From the NCBI GenBank assembly GCA_021733665.1, contig JAHREI010000002.1:558001-622000 (forward strand): a stretch of DNA of 64,000 nucleotides, written 5' to 3'. The notes below the pieces were generated by a model, which saw only the letters and a list, made by a program, of their open reading frames with translations, did no database searches and was not told where the DNA came from. Position numbers and translations under genes: made by a program. The DNA comes from Bacillus subtilis. GTDB lineage: Bacteria; Pseudomonadota; Alphaproteobacteria; Rhizobiales; Rhizobiaceae. Below are positions 47,501 to 56,948 of this stretch, in pieces. Numbering within the stretch: position 1 is the first letter of the stretch; the number at the start of each line of letters is the position of its first letter.

Positions 47501-47842
47501 TTATTCATCCTCATGCAGCAGCAGGCGTTTCATAGCCCGACCGTCATCAACATGACCGGCAACCAGAAATACCTTGCCGATATCCTGAGCATCATCACTG
47601 CGAGTGATCGTGACCGTGTCGGACTGGCGCACACCATCGAGGACTGTACCGGAAGCGGAAAAACTATAGCTCACGCCTTCCAACCCCATACCCTCGATGT
47701 CGAGCAAGTCTGTCTCACGAACCTTACGCAAAATGCCGGTTAGTTCGACAACTTCACCTTTGACTGTGACTTGTGCCGTCACATTGCCCAAACCTGAGAC
47801 AAAGGCATCGGCCATATCGGCGAAGATGGCAGGACGGCTCAT
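47501..47842 (-). CDS. Head-tail joining protein (lambda gpFII position)
   Basis: The 113-residue product begins MSRPAIFADMADAFVSGLGN and has SDTVTITRSDDAQDIGKVFLVAG near the end, characteristic of FII-like connector proteins. It overlaps the previous gene by 4 bases. It would attach to the head connector and accept the tail. Confidence 0.78.
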   Translation of the reverse strand: MSRPAIFADMADAFVSGLGNVTAQVTVKGEVVELTGILRKVRETDLLDIEGMGLEGVSYSFSASGTVLDGVRQSDTVTITRSDDAQDIGKVFLVAGHVDDGRAMKRLLLHEDE

Positions 47843-48210
47843 TCGCCGCCCGCCTCTTCCAAAGCCGCTTCCGCAGCATTTAGGCGCTCTTCTGCTACCT
47901 CAAAAGCAGTAAGCTGCTCATCACCAGCATCTGATGCAGCAAGTGCATCCTTAGCGCCATCATAAGCAAGCTGTGCCGCTTCAAGTTCCGCTTTGAGTGC
48001 ATCCAGATCAACGGTCTTGACCGGCGCTGGAGGTTTCGTCACTTCCGACACCTTCGGCAAAGATCGATCTTCCGGCACTGTGCCAAACAGAGCGGCAATC
48101 TTATCTGCCTCATCCTGAGGCAATGAGACCACAGTGCCAGGTGGCACATCTTTACCAGCAATAGTCAGGGTTGCCCCATAGGCCTGCCGTACTATTTTGA
48201 CTTTCGCCAT
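47839..48210 (-). CDS. Small phage protein at the gpFI position
   Basis: The 123-residue product has a small N-terminal beta domain (MAKVKIVRQAYGATLTIAGKDVPPGTVVSLP) and an Ala/Glu-rich helical tail (ALKAELEAAQLAYDGAKDAL). Lambda FI aids DNA packaging by stimulating terminase-prohead binding; the homology here rests on position only. Confidence 0.65.
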   Translation of the reverse strand: MAKVKIVRQAYGATLTIAGKDVPPGTVVSLPQDEADKIAALFGTVPEDRSLPKVSEVTKPPAPVKTVDLDALKAELEAAQLAYDGAKDALAASDAGDEQLTAFEVAEERLNAAEAALEEAGGE

Positions 48211-48236
48211 AGTTTCATTCCTCTCAAATCAAGTGG

Positions 48237-49268
48237 TTATCGAACCATGGCAAAGAGCGATGCAGACGCATCACCTGGAACCGGCAGCGGCGCACTCTGT
48301 GTCATCAGAAAAGTTGCGGATGGATCTTCGACATTCCACATTTTCGGGAAGCGCGACAAAGGCTTCATCTGAGCGCCGACATCCTGAATAGCACCATGCG
48401 CCATAAAGCCCTGAAACTGGCTTGGTGCGATAATACCGGCACCAAAGCTCGGCCAGACCTCAATATCGTTGCCCTGATCATCCTGAAACAGCTGAGTATA
48501 TTGCCAGAAGTTGAATTGTCCGACAGTGCCGAGGTAAATTGCCACCATATCCTCGGAACCGGCTGCAACTGGCCCAAATTGCATTTCACCGCCCATCTGA
48601 CGGCGATTATCCAGAATTTCACGAATTTCAGGATCGCTCTGTAGCAATTCTGCTGCCTCTGCCCCAAGGATCACTTCTGTTGCTGCCCCGCCCGATGTGG
48701 TGGCAACACGTGTCGCCCATGAGCGGATAGATTTGCGGATGGATACGCCTGCCTCACCCCAGCGATCTGTACCGGTCAGAGCAAGCGTGTGATTGGCCGG
48801 CCGATTATAATCAACAATCTGAGTTTCATAATCCTCACCACTGACAATAATCTTGCCAGTGCGCAGAGCTTCAGCCGCCATTACTTCTTCACGGCGTGTT
48901 ACCTCGTCATCCTGATCAGCCAGAATATCGGTGACGGTCTGGAGATAGCGATCTTCCGCAGACATATTGCCGTTGATAGGTTCACCCGGACGGCGGCGGA
49001 AACCTTCACCCGGGCGAACCGTGTTTTTCGGTTTCACATAGGCAGGTGTAAAAGTTGAGGTCTGACGGCCACGAATGGCACGCTCTTTACCTGGCACCAA
49101 AGGTGACACGAATGGTGCCACATTGCGGCGGCGCTTCAATTTATCAAAGGCGATTTCTTCCGCATCCGACTGAAAACCATTCGGAAAGAATGTATCGCGG
49201 ATAAAGGCTGTTGGCCGGTCACGGGATTCAATCACCGTCAAAAGCGCGGTTGTGCTAAATAAATCCAT
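48237..49268 (-). CDS. Major capsid protein, lambda gpE family
   Basis: The 343-residue product begins MDLFSTTALLTVIESRDRPTAF, then FIRDTFFPNGFQ, EIAFDKLKRRRNVAPFVSP and GRQTSTFTPAYVKPKNTV, all standard for the gpE-type HK97 fold. The middle has LGAEAAELLQSDPEI and VAIYLGTVGQFNFWQY. The length is normal. Hundreds of copies build the icosahedral head, stabilised by the decoration protein encoded next. Confidence 0.94.
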   Translation of the reverse strand: MDLFSTTALLTVIESRDRPTAFIRDTFFPNGFQSDAEEIAFDKLKRRRNVAPFVSPLVPGKERAIRGRQTSTFTPAYVKPKNTVRPGEGFRRRPGEPINGNMSAEDRYLQTVTDILADQDDEVTRREEVMAAEALRTGKIIVSGEDYETQIVDYNRPANHTLALTGTDRWGEAGVSIRKSIRSWATRVATTSGGAATEVILGAEAAELLQSDPEIREILDNRRQMGGEMQFGPVAAGSEDMVAIYLGTVGQFNFWQYTQLFQDDQGNDIEVWPSFGAGIIAPSQFQGFMAHGAIQDVGAQMKPLSRFPKMWNVEDPSATFLMTQSAPLPVPGDASASLFAMVR

Positions 49269-49295
49269 TTGAGATGTCCTTAAATGAGTGCTGGA

Positions 49296-49649
49296 TCAGG
49301 CGAGATTGTGCAGGAAGAGCGGAGCAGAAGCTTTGCGCCATGCACTCTCAACACTCGCTGCTGTATGGCCTGCCCCGTAGATCAGTTTGGCCGCATCAAA
49401 ATTGCCAGATGCATATGCATCCGTGACCACATCACCGGCAGTGGTATCGACATCGATAGCCAGCACCATACTTGGCACTTCGGAACCATCCGAGGATGCA
49501 GAGGCTGAGGCCAAAAACTTGCCACCGGCTTCGCCAAGCACCGTGCCTCGTTTGAGAATACCCTGTCCGGTTGCAATGGTCACAACACGGACAGCAACAG
49601 GAAAGTCACCGACGAGCAAATCGCCGGGAATATAAGTTTCAGTGCGCAT
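49296..49649 (-). CDS. Head decoration protein, lambda gpD-like
   Basis: The 117-residue product matches the gpD-type trimeric decoration proteins: ETYIPGDLLVGDFPVAVRVVTI at the start and LAIDVDTTAGDVVTDAYASGNFDAAKLIYG later. It would stabilise the expanded capsid at threefold positions. It precedes the capsid gene by 27 bases, as in lambda. Confidence 0.88.
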   Translation of the reverse strand: MRTETYIPGDLLVGDFPVAVRVVTIATGQGILKRGTVLGEAGGKFLASASASSDGSEVPSMVLAIDVDTTAGDVVTDAYASGNFDAAKLIYGAGHTAASVESAWRKASAPLFLHNLA

Positions 49650-49689
49650 AGCGACACTCCTGATAAGTTAGGGAAAAGATTTGCCGTGC

Positions 49690-50202
49690 TTAGCGCTTCG
49701 GCTTGACGGAAGCGGAACGCGCCTTGGCATGGGCGATCAAACGTTCATCTGCACTACCGGCTTTAGGGGCAGCACCGCCGTTACCAAGTGCCGGTACACG
49801 TCCCTGCATACGGCCAGAAAGGCTGGGTGCTGTACGGGAAGAACCGGAAGCTGCCAATGTCGCAACGGCCTGTTTGGCTGACATATTGGTGTTGAACGCC
49901 AAATGTGCTGCCAGTGATGGGTTGTGCTCCGCTTTTGCCGAACCTAAAATTGCCGACATACGGCTGCGTTCAGCCTTGCGACCACGGGCATAATCACCGG
50001 ATTTCTCTTCATCATCATTGGCAACCGGATCATCTTCATCCGCTTCCGGATCTGGATTGATTTCAGCGTCAGGACTTTCCGGATCATCCTCAGCCTCATC
50101 CGGCTTCAGATCATCTTCCATATCTTCCGGCTTATCCTCTTCGAGGCGTTTGGATGTATTGCGGCCACCAACAGCCGCACGGATAGCGCTTGCAAGCGAC
50201 AT
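49690..50202 (-). CDS. Acidic protein at the scaffold (Nu3) position
   Basis: The 170-residue product is very acidic between residues about 20 and 65 (LEEDKPEDMEDDLKPDEAED and more) and basic at its C-terminus. It lies between the S49 protease and decoration genes, where lambda has the C-terminal Nu3 scaffold part of gene C. A separate gene rather than a nested one is the difference. Scaffold function is inferred from position and charge. Confidence 0.65.
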   Translation of the reverse strand: MSLASAIRAAVGGRNTSKRLEEDKPEDMEDDLKPDEAEDDPESPDAEINPDPEADEDDPVANDDEEKSGDYARGRKAERSRMSAILGSAKAEHNPSLAAHLAFNTNMSAKQAVATLAASGSSRTAPSLSGRMQGRVPALGNGGAAPKAGSADERLIAHAKARSASVKPKR

Positions 50203-50247
50203 CAGCGTGTTCCTTCTTGATAAGATTCAGTTTTTAAAAATGAGAGA

Positions 50248-51138
50248 TCAGGCACTCATCGCGGCTAAAAATGCCTCGAATACTTGTTTGGGGCGTCCCA
50301 CTGCATCAGCAAGACCGAGATCAACTGCCGCCTGCCCGCGAAACGTATCCGCTTGTGTGGCAAGTGCAGCCTCTACCGAAAGCCGTGGACCACGATAGAG
50401 CGATACGGTTTCTGCAAATAAACTACGCATCGCTTCAAGATCGCTGACAGCCTCGGAATATTCTTCTTCGCTCATGGCTTCGAACATGCCAGGGCGGGCT
50501 TTCTTTTCACCGGCACGCAGGATCGTCACAGCCAGCCCCTGATTTTTAGCCCAGCCGGAAGCATCAACATGCATGGTAATGACACCAATGGAACCGGTAT
50601 AGCCGGTGGCAGGAATGACGATCTGGCGGCAAGCGGCAGCCAGAAGATAGGCGGCAGAACAAGCATGATCGGTGAGAATAGCAATGGTCGGTTTCTCCTG
50701 TGACAAAGCGTGAAGCTCTTCCGCACAGGCAAAGCAACCATCAACCTCACCGCCGAAACTATCGAACTCAAAGACAGCGGCCTTGATATCATCACGGGCA
50801 AGACAATCTGCAATCTGGATATTCAGCCCTTCATAAGAAGTCATGCCGGAGGTTTTGCCCACCCATGAGCCCTTATTGACCAGAGAACCCTCAACCTCAA
50901 TGACCGCAACATTGCCGACCATCTTGGGGCCTGCATAGATTTTCTCACCCGTCCAGCCATCACGCAGCTCGCGCATATTCTGCGACAGCACACCCATTTC
51001 CGGTGTATCTGCCATTGCGACGTCCTGCCCCAGAACACGCGGCCCAAAGCTGCGCGCAATAATATTGGCTTTGGCCTCATGCAGCATCAGTGGCGTATCG
51101 AACAAACGCGCCGCAATTTCCGGCATTGCAAATGTCAT
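50248..51138 (-). CDS. S49-family prohead protease (lambda gpC)
   Basis: The 296-residue product has a signal-peptide-peptidase A-like fold. Landmarks are VIEVEGSLVNKGSW, EFDSFGGEVDGCFACAEELHAL, ILTDHACSAAYLLAAACRQIV with the catalytic Ser in the conserved ACSAAY block, and GYTGSIGVITMHVD. It probably cleaves portal and scaffold proteins during prohead maturation. It overlaps the portal gene by 4 bases. Confidence 0.93.
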   Translation of the reverse strand: MTFAMPEIAARLFDTPLMLHEAKANIIARSFGPRVLGQDVAMADTPEMGVLSQNMRELRDGWTGEKIYAGPKMVGNVAVIEVEGSLVNKGSWVGKTSGMTSYEGLNIQIADCLARDDIKAAVFEFDSFGGEVDGCFACAEELHALSQEKPTIAILTDHACSAAYLLAAACRQIVIPATGYTGSIGVITMHVDASGWAKNQGLAVTILRAGEKKARPGMFEAMSEEEYSEAVSDLEAMRSLFAETVSLYRGPRLSVEAALATQADTFRGQAAVDLGLADAVGRPKQVFEAFLAAMSA

Positions 51139-52784
51139 TTGCTCTGATCCTTATTGGTTTCTTCCGGTTCATCTTTCGGCGTTTCATTGCCGAAGCGTGA
51201 CACCACACCGGAACTTGCCACTTCACCTGAGGTAACACCGTGTTTGGCGGCAAAGCGCTGCTCACGGGCACGTTGCAGCATGTCTTCTTTCCAATCGCGC
51301 CCTTGTTCGGCGGATTCAGATTCCTGTGTGGAAAGACCGGTCGCCAAACGAATAGCGGCAGCACGCGCTTCCTTCTCCGGATCAACCCAACCACGGCCGG
51401 AACCAATCCATGCCGCTCTTGCCCATCCGATCGGATTGGCTTCAAAAGAAACCGCATGTGGCGGTAGTTTGATCCGTCCCTGATCGAACACCTCTTCAAG
51501 CCAAGCCATATAAATCGGCTGCATGAAACTATGAGCAAAGCTGGTCTTGCGTGCTGTCAATCCGCGCCAAATCTCGAGAAGTGCTGCACGCGCACTGGAG
51601 TAATTGACCTTTGACCAGTCCATGGTCAGTTGCTCATAGGTCAGTCCAATCGATGATGCGATATTGCGTAGTGCTGCATTGACGAAGACCTCAAAGGCCG
51701 CGTTCGGATGTTCGGATTTGGTAAAAACCACATCCTCACCCGGATTGAGGAAGTTGAGCTGTGCCCCTTTAAGGCGGATCGGATCAGCTTTATAAGCCGC
51801 AGCTTGTGCTGAAGCTTGCGCATCAAAGAAAGCATTTATCGACTTGCCGCTGTCCCCGGCACTGAAACTATCGGCCAGTTGATCCATATCGAGCGGCGTT
51901 TTGATGAAAGCTGCCATCACCGCATTGAGTGATGCTGCCTGCAACTCATAATCATTGTAATCGGACACTTGTTTGAGCTGTTGCAGAACGGAAGCCCATG
52001 GACTGACACCGCGTGTCATACCGGCACGACTGGCCTCAAAGGCATGAACAGCCGTCGGTCTGCCCCACTCAGTTTCACGTTCCACCCGATCCCAGACAAA
52101 CATATCATGCATCGGGCGGGTGATATCGCCAGGATGTGTGCGGCGCACGTGATAGGCCAGTGGTGCCCCATAGGCATCTAGCTCAACACCATCACGCAGA
52201 AACTCGCTATCCATCGCCCCTTTTGGATTGGAAATCCGCGCCGGATCAATCACATGGACGCAAGTGCCGTAGCCATTTGCCCCCATCCGATAGGGTAAAA
52301 CAGCAAATGCCTCACCATCCGAGAAGCGGTGTCGTGCTGCCAAACCCAACAGACCAGCAACAGATTTGGTGCGTTCTGCATCAAACCAATTGCCAGGATC
52401 AGTGGCCACATCTGACCACAGCCCTTCGATCTGGTCACCAATCTCATCGGCCTCATCCGCAGTCAAATTCAGTGTTCTGGCATTTGGCTGACTGGACAAG
52501 CGCCAACCGGAACCAATCACTGTATCCACGAGACGGGACACACCAGCCGATGCCCAACCATTATTGCGCACCGCATCATTGACGCGATCAATGACAACAT
52601 CACGCGACAATGTGAGCGCGGCTTGGCCAGAATAGGTACCAGGACGCCAGCCAGCCATAGACGAATGATCCGAACCGGCAGCACTATAAGCTGCTGCATT
52701 CATCGCATAACGTCTTCGGGCTGCAACTCGTACCTCCGGTAGCATCGGAGCACCATGTGCATCCAGAATAACCAGTTCACTCAT
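51135..52784 (-). CDS. Portal protein, lambda gpB family
   Basis: The 549-residue protein has lambda-portal signatures: VIDRVNDAVRNNGWASAGVSRLVDTVIGSGWRLS near the N-terminus (landmark), FDAERTKSVAGLLGLAARHRFSDGEAFAVLP, GVSPWASVLQQLKQVSDYNDYELQAA and SSIGLTYEQLTMDWSKVNYSSARAAL. It forms the dodecameric ring through which DNA enters. It overlaps the gpW gene by 4 bases. Confidence 0.95.
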   Translation of the reverse strand: MSELVILDAHGAPMLPEVRVAARRRYAMNAAAYSAAGSDHSSMAGWRPGTYSGQAALTLSRDVVIDRVNDAVRNNGWASAGVSRLVDTVIGSGWRLSSQPNARTLNLTADEADEIGDQIEGLWSDVATDPGNWFDAERTKSVAGLLGLAARHRFSDGEAFAVLPYRMGANGYGTCVHVIDPARISNPKGAMDSEFLRDGVELDAYGAPLAYHVRRTHPGDITRPMHDMFVWDRVERETEWGRPTAVHAFEASRAGMTRGVSPWASVLQQLKQVSDYNDYELQAASLNAVMAAFIKTPLDMDQLADSFSAGDSGKSINAFFDAQASAQAAAYKADPIRLKGAQLNFLNPGEDVVFTKSEHPNAAFEVFVNAALRNIASSIGLTYEQLTMDWSKVNYSSARAALLEIWRGLTARKTSFAHSFMQPIYMAWLEEVFDQGRIKLPPHAVSFEANPIGWARAAWIGSGRGWVDPEKEARAAAIRLATGLSTQESESAEQGRDWKEDMLQRAREQRFAAKHGVTSGEVASSGVVSRFGNETPKDEPEETNKDQSK

Positions 52785-53005
52785 AGAAACACCACACGGC
52801 GCGATCGGCTACGTGATGTGCTGGCAAGTCCGAGTTGAGCACGTAGCTCTCCAATATAAAGGCGCAACCGCCCCTCATCTGCCGTGGTGAAAGTCACACT
52901 TTCCCCCTGATAGCTGAGTTGAACTGATGCTTTGCCAACCATGAGTTTATGCAGCGCCGTCTCTGCTTCCGTGAGACGCGCCAATAAAATGCTTCTGTCT
53001 GTCAT
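52781..53005 (-). CDS. gpW-like head-tail joining protein
   Basis: The 74-residue product has the gpW pattern: MTDRSILLARLTEAETALHKLMVGK, a short beta hairpin with VQLSYQGESVTFTTAD, and a C-terminal LYIGELRAQLG helix with a basic tail. It occupies the same position as lambda W and should bind the portal after packaging. It overlaps the portal gene start and follows the terminase large subunit by 11 bases. Confidence 0.88.
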   Translation of the reverse strand: MTDRSILLARLTEAETALHKLMVGKASVQLSYQGESVTFTTADEGRLRLYIGELRAQLGLASTSRSRSRRVVFL

Positions 53006-53016
53006 GTTGTTTCCGA

Positions 53017-55047
53017 TCAGCCGCGGCGGCTGGCACGCGCCATTGCACGGGCTATTGCCGCTTTTACCAAAGGCGATTGTTTCTGTTCATTTGCAGTTTT
53101 AGTGACCGGCAACTGAGGTTGACGCAAAAGCTGATCTTCCAGATCAAGCTGTGCCGGTGGCGGCTCTTGTGAAAGACGTTCTGCCAATGCGTCCCATTCA
53201 TCCTCAGTCCAGTAATTGATCCCTAAGCGTAGGGTAGCGGCCAAAGACTGGTTAAGCATATCCAGCGCCTCATTGCGCTTTCCGGCTGGCAAATCCCATT
53301 CATAATATGGATGACCTGACCGGCCACGACGCTGCACACGTATCTCGGATGTGGCCTGCTCAAAGAAGTCATCGCCCAGACCATGTACAAAATCGATATA
53401 GCCGGTCTGTTCCGGATCTTCCTTGCGATATGAGCGGTAAAGAGCAGCCTTCATCACCGAAGCATTGAAGTTAAAAAAGCGCCGTGAGTATTTGAGCGGT
53501 CTACCTTTTTTGTCTTTCTCTTTTTTAACTTGCGCCAGCATTGGCGCGGCTTCGCGGTTATCACCACGCACCATGATCACATCCGTGATCGGATGACGCC
53601 GCGCCCACTCCCAGACATCCTCGGTATAGGCATTACCATCAATCGCCGTCAGATCGACCTTGCGTCTGTTACCCCAACAGTCCAGCCATTCACGTTTGAC
53701 CAGTTGCGACAATGCCTGCTGCACAACGGGCTCGGAGATATGACCGGAATGCGCTGTAAAGCCCGGCAGGTTGCGACCGGTATTATCGTCAAATATCCCG
53801 CGATCGATCACCACACGATAACGGTTCTTGCCATAGCCAACCAGCAGCCATTCTACACGGTCCCCCTGCACATCTATGCCGAGAGTGAGGATCAGTGCTT
53901 TCGCCGGGATAATCCCACGTGGCAGGCCGGTTTGTGCCGCCCTGTCACGCAACACTTCCCATCCGATAGATTCCCCGTCAGTCTCAAAGGGCTGGCCGAG
54001 CCAATCATTGAAGAATACCTGCTCTGCACCGGCTTTCTTACCTTTATCATCGGGACCGCCGCGCTGCACATTGAGGTAGGCACGCGCCAGTGCTTCCCAA
54101 CTCTCCAACGGCGAATAGGCAACCCAGATATGAAACGAGCGATGATAGCGTGCCCGCTCCGGATATTTAGCAATCCATTTGGCTCCATTTTCAGGGGCAA
54201 CCATCCATGCGCGATGATGCTCTTTGATTTCGCCTCCGCATTTAACGCAGTAAAAACACGCTTTCTCAGGATGCTCCGGATCGATATGATCGCGCATCTG
54301 CTCCCATTCCAGCGGTTGCAACTCCAAACAATGCGGACACGGCACATGGTAACGCTCCTGCGTACCCTGCTCAAAATTGGAGCTGATCCGACAACCTGGT
54401 GCAATCAAAGGCGTTGAGATTTTGAGGATCTTCGCCGCAATAAATGCTTTTGACCGGCTCTCAGCCTGACTTTCCGGATCACCTGCCTCATTGTTTTGCC
54501 ATTTCGATAAATCATCCTGCACCTGTTTACGCGGTGAGATCATTGACAAGCCGGAAGGTGAATTGGCGCCCGCGGCCTGAATAGCCCCGCGCCCGTCAGC
54601 CCGTTCCTTATAGTGGATGGAATTGCCACCTTCGCGGCTTTTCTCCGGAAACAGAGCAGTGAGTGCCGTGGTTTCACGTATCAGCGGCATCAGCTTCTGT
54701 TTAGACCAACGAGATGCATTCTCCTCTGTCGGATGCACATAGAGAAAATCACACGGATCCATATCCATGGTGCCGAGCGTAAAGATATTAGCCAGAACCG
54801 TACCGCCGACCTGTGCGGACTTGGATATGGTGACAATCCGGCACGGGTCTTCCGGTGAAATCGCTTTCAAAATCTCAGAGAAGAACGGAAACAGTGCCTC
54901 ATTGTAAGGACCTGGAAACTGCGTAATACGGTCAGAAAAAACGATATTCTGTTTTGCCCAACTCAAATAATCCACCGGTGGCGGCGGCATCGTCTCCTGT
55001 ACCAGAATGGAATAAGTCAGCCATGCCGGATTGCAAAGCAGTGTCAT
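53017..55047 (-). CDS. Terminase large subunit, lambda gpA family
   Basis: The 676-residue product has the packaging ATPase and nuclease halves of gpA-type terminases. The ATPase half includes YLSWAKQNIVFSDRITQFPG, ISPEDPCRIVTISKSAQVGGT (adenine and Walker-type region), YVHPTEENASRWSKQKL and the RGAIQAAGANSPSGLSMISPRK loop. The nuclease half has LILTLGIDVQGDRVEWLLVGYG and LTAIDGNAYTEDVWEWAR with acidic residues. It cuts concatemeric DNA at cos sites and drives packaging. Confidence 0.96.
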   Translation of the reverse strand: MTLLCNPAWLTYSILVQETMPPPPVDYLSWAKQNIVFSDRITQFPGPYNEALFPFFSEILKAISPEDPCRIVTISKSAQVGGTVLANIFTLGTMDMDPCDFLYVHPTEENASRWSKQKLMPLIRETTALTALFPEKSREGGNSIHYKERADGRGAIQAAGANSPSGLSMISPRKQVQDDLSKWQNNEAGDPESQAESRSKAFIAAKILKISTPLIAPGCRISSNFEQGTQERYHVPCPHCLELQPLEWEQMRDHIDPEHPEKACFYCVKCGGEIKEHHRAWMVAPENGAKWIAKYPERARYHRSFHIWVAYSPLESWEALARAYLNVQRGGPDDKGKKAGAEQVFFNDWLGQPFETDGESIGWEVLRDRAAQTGLPRGIIPAKALILTLGIDVQGDRVEWLLVGYGKNRYRVVIDRGIFDDNTGRNLPGFTAHSGHISEPVVQQALSQLVKREWLDCWGNRRKVDLTAIDGNAYTEDVWEWARRHPITDVIMVRGDNREAAPMLAQVKKEKDKKGRPLKYSRRFFNFNASVMKAALYRSYRKEDPEQTGYIDFVHGLGDDFFEQATSEIRVQRRGRSGHPYYEWDLPAGKRNEALDMLNQSLAATLRLGINYWTEDEWDALAERLSQEPPPAQLDLEDQLLRQPQLPVTKTANEQKQSPLVKAAIARAMARASRRG

Positions 55048-55058
55048 ATACCAACCAT

Positions 55059-55751
55059 TCAGTCTGTGGGCTGATCCTCACTTTCAAAGAGATCAGGATC
55101 AATCACGTTTTCCGGCTCTGAAGCCTGTTGCTCTATGAATCCCTGCGTTGCGCGTTCACGTACTTTACGGAAGGCTTGCTGCAGGTGATGCAAAATATCA
55201 CGTTGAGGTAATTCGAAATGGCCGGCCAAATGTGTGGCCATATCAGCTAATCCGCCCTCCATGACCCGATAGGACATAGCGACAGCACGGGTAATTTCTG
55301 ATCTTGCTTCATCCGCCAGCATGAACCGACCGGATGCTAATGCTTCTTCGCGTTTAGCACGCGCTGTCTGCATTTTGGCCTGCTCAAGCTTTTCACGGGC
55401 TATCTGATCGGCGACCAGATCACTCGGTGTCTGAAACACTTCCGGTGGCCGCTTTTCTGCATTCTGCAGTAATGGTGCATCTGTCTGTTCGACTGCAGCG
55501 CGTGGTGCCGGTGAAACCGATATCCGCGTGCCCAGACCATTAATGCCGACACGCTGAGAGACATCAAGCCGTCCGCTCAACTGGCGCTTTGCGCGTTCCA
55601 CCACAATACGGGCGCTACGTCCGTCACCTTGCAAAGCATCCGGTCCAATCTGGCCTGACGCGATGTATTGCGATATTCGCCCGGCAGAGACATTGATCAG
55701 CTTGGCAAACTCGCCTTTGCTCATCGTCTGATCTGACTGGATGGCCGTCAT
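55059..55751 (-). CDS. Terminase small subunit-like protein (Nu1 position)
   Basis: The 230-residue product starts with an HTH-like segment (MSKGEFAKLINVSAGRISQYIASGQIGPDALQGDG), similar to the DNA-binding domain of Nu1. A helical C-terminal part with EKLEQAKMQTARAKREEALASG would bind the large subunit. It is longer than Nu1 (181) owing to an insertion and an acidic tail. It sits 11 bases before the large subunit. Confidence 0.85.
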   Translation of the reverse strand: MTAIQSDQTMSKGEFAKLINVSAGRISQYIASGQIGPDALQGDGRSARIVVERAKRQLSGRLDVSQRVGINGLGTRISVSPAPRAAVEQTDAPLLQNAEKRPPEVFQTPSDLVADQIAREKLEQAKMQTARAKREEALASGRFMLADEARSEITRAVAMSYRVMEGGLADMATHLAGHFELPQRDILHHLQQAFRKVRERATQGFIEQQASEPENVIDPDLFESEDQPTD

Positions 55752-55967
55752 AACTTATCCTGAGAATACAGCCGGATCTTTAATCCTCTGAGTTTAGTGC
55801 CTGACTTTAGTTCTTTAGCCTTCGACTTTAGGCTTTGATTTCACGCTCAGACTGACCAAGACCCGCGGTGCGAAATACCCGCAGTCAAACATCGTCAGGA
55901 AGGACCCGAAATAATGGAAAAGCCTTGACCGACTGGTAAACCTATCGGCAGGTGGGTTGATCGCATT
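55752..55967. other. Non-coding stretch before the terminase genes, cos candidate
   Basis: 216 bases without a gene contain three CTTTAG repeats (55805, 55813, 55826) within GACTTTAG-type units and a GC-rich CCCGCGGTGCGAAATACCCG segment near 55862. In lambda the cos site and terminase-binding repeats lie right before Nu1. Assignment as cos is speculative. Confidence 0.3.
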
Positions 55968-56372
55968 TTATTGATACAGATCAGGCACAACATGCAACTC
56001 TCTGGAAAGATGTGCATCGATATAAGCTGAAGCGATAGATCGAATATACCGAAGTCCATCGACATCAAGATCAGAAGCGATAGATTTGATATTTGCCCAG
56101 CGCAACTGGCACCGGGTATCTTCCGCAAACTCATGCCCGATTAAGTTCAGTCCATCAATGGAATATACCATTCTCTGTTTGAGTGGGTTTGTACAATCAG
56201 GGAGGGTATGTATTCGCACGGAGATGTAACCGGCCTCCCCCAGATACCAGATATGGTATGTGATCTGATCATCCGTCCATTCTGGCAAAATAATCTGAGT
56301 GATCACATGCCCGTAACATTCAGCCTCAAGATGCAGAAGAAGTGTGCGTACTAAATCTAATTCAATTTGCAT
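55968..56372 (-). CDS. DUF2513 protein
   Basis: The roughly 134-residue product from MQIELDLVRTLLLHLEAE has the DUF2513 pattern: a first helix, TYHIWYLGEAGYISVRIHT and SIDGLNLIGHEFAEDTRCQLRW. DUF2513 proteins are small and frequent in phages and mobile elements, with unknown function. I start at the second of two adjacent ATGs (56372), which has AGGGG 6 bases upstream; a longer frame to 56531 has no ribosome site. It is divergent from the next gene. Confidence 0.78.
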   Translation of the reverse strand: MQIELDLVRTLLLHLEAECYGHVITQIILPEWTDDQITYHIWYLGEAGYISVRIHTLPDCTNPLKQRMVYSIDGLNLIGHEFAEDTRCQLRWANIKSIASDLDVDGLRYIRSIASAYIDAHLSRELHVVPDLYQ

Positions 56373-56547
56373 CATCTTCCCCTTACTGGCGGCTTCGCTT
56401 ACCGATCTCTTCCACGAAATATTTAGCAACACCTTCTCCGTGAAACTGGCCACACAGTTAAAAACGGCAAGTGAACAAACATCTGAGATTATCGACACAA
56501 AGATATATTTGTGCTCCATTGAGCTCGCCATTTTAAAGGAGAACTAA

Positions 56548-56853
56548 ATGAGCAATAATGAAGGCTGGAAGCTTCCTGACGACATAGATAAATTTATTAC
56601 GGAAACAAACCAAAAAAACTTTCTCACTGACTTTCCGTCAGAAACACATTGGAAAAACATTTCCGGCTTACAGTATCGACAAGCAGAGGACGGACGGCAC
56701 TTGGTATCGATACAAGGACGCAACCAAAAAGAAGAGATCGTAAACATTTGGACTGACCTTCCAAATGCAATGTATCTTCTAGGACTGCTACGCCATCTTC
56801 AAGAAACGACAGCCGCACCGGTTCCAACCGATCAGCCACAGGCTTCGAAATAA
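56548..56853 (+). CDS. Hypothetical cargo protein
   Basis: The 101-residue product (MSNNEGWKLPDDIDKFITET) has an excellent AAAGGAG site 6 bases upstream and a strong terminator after its stop, so it is a free-standing transcription unit against the late genes. The sequence gives no recognised domain; the C-terminus (TTAAPVPTDQPQASK) is disordered. The arrangement is typical of a lysogen-expressed moron. Confidence 0.72.
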   Translation: MSNNEGWKLPDDIDKFITETNQKNFLTDFPSETHWKNISGLQYRQAEDGRHLVSIQGRNQKEEIVNIWTDLPNAMYLLGLLRHLQETTAAPVPTDQPQASK

Positions 56854-56881
56854 CACCCATTAGACTTTCCTTAGTTAAGCG

Positions 56882-56916
56882 ATGTGGCGTCAGTTGTGAT
56901 GACGCCACATTTTTAA
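56882..56916 (+). terminator. Intrinsic terminator of the 101-residue cargo gene
   Basis: ATGTGGCGTCA (56882-56892) pairs perfectly with TGACGCCACAT (56900-56910) and TTTTAAT follows. It lies between converging genes. Confidence 0.92.
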
Positions 56917-56948
56917 TACTGAAATAGTTTGACCAGATTATTCGATTA

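Noticed and set aside
55968-56853. Toxin-antitoxin pair from the divergent DUF2513 and 101-residue genes
   Set aside because: They are divergent, lack toxin or antitoxin motifs, and the 101-residue gene has its own terminator.
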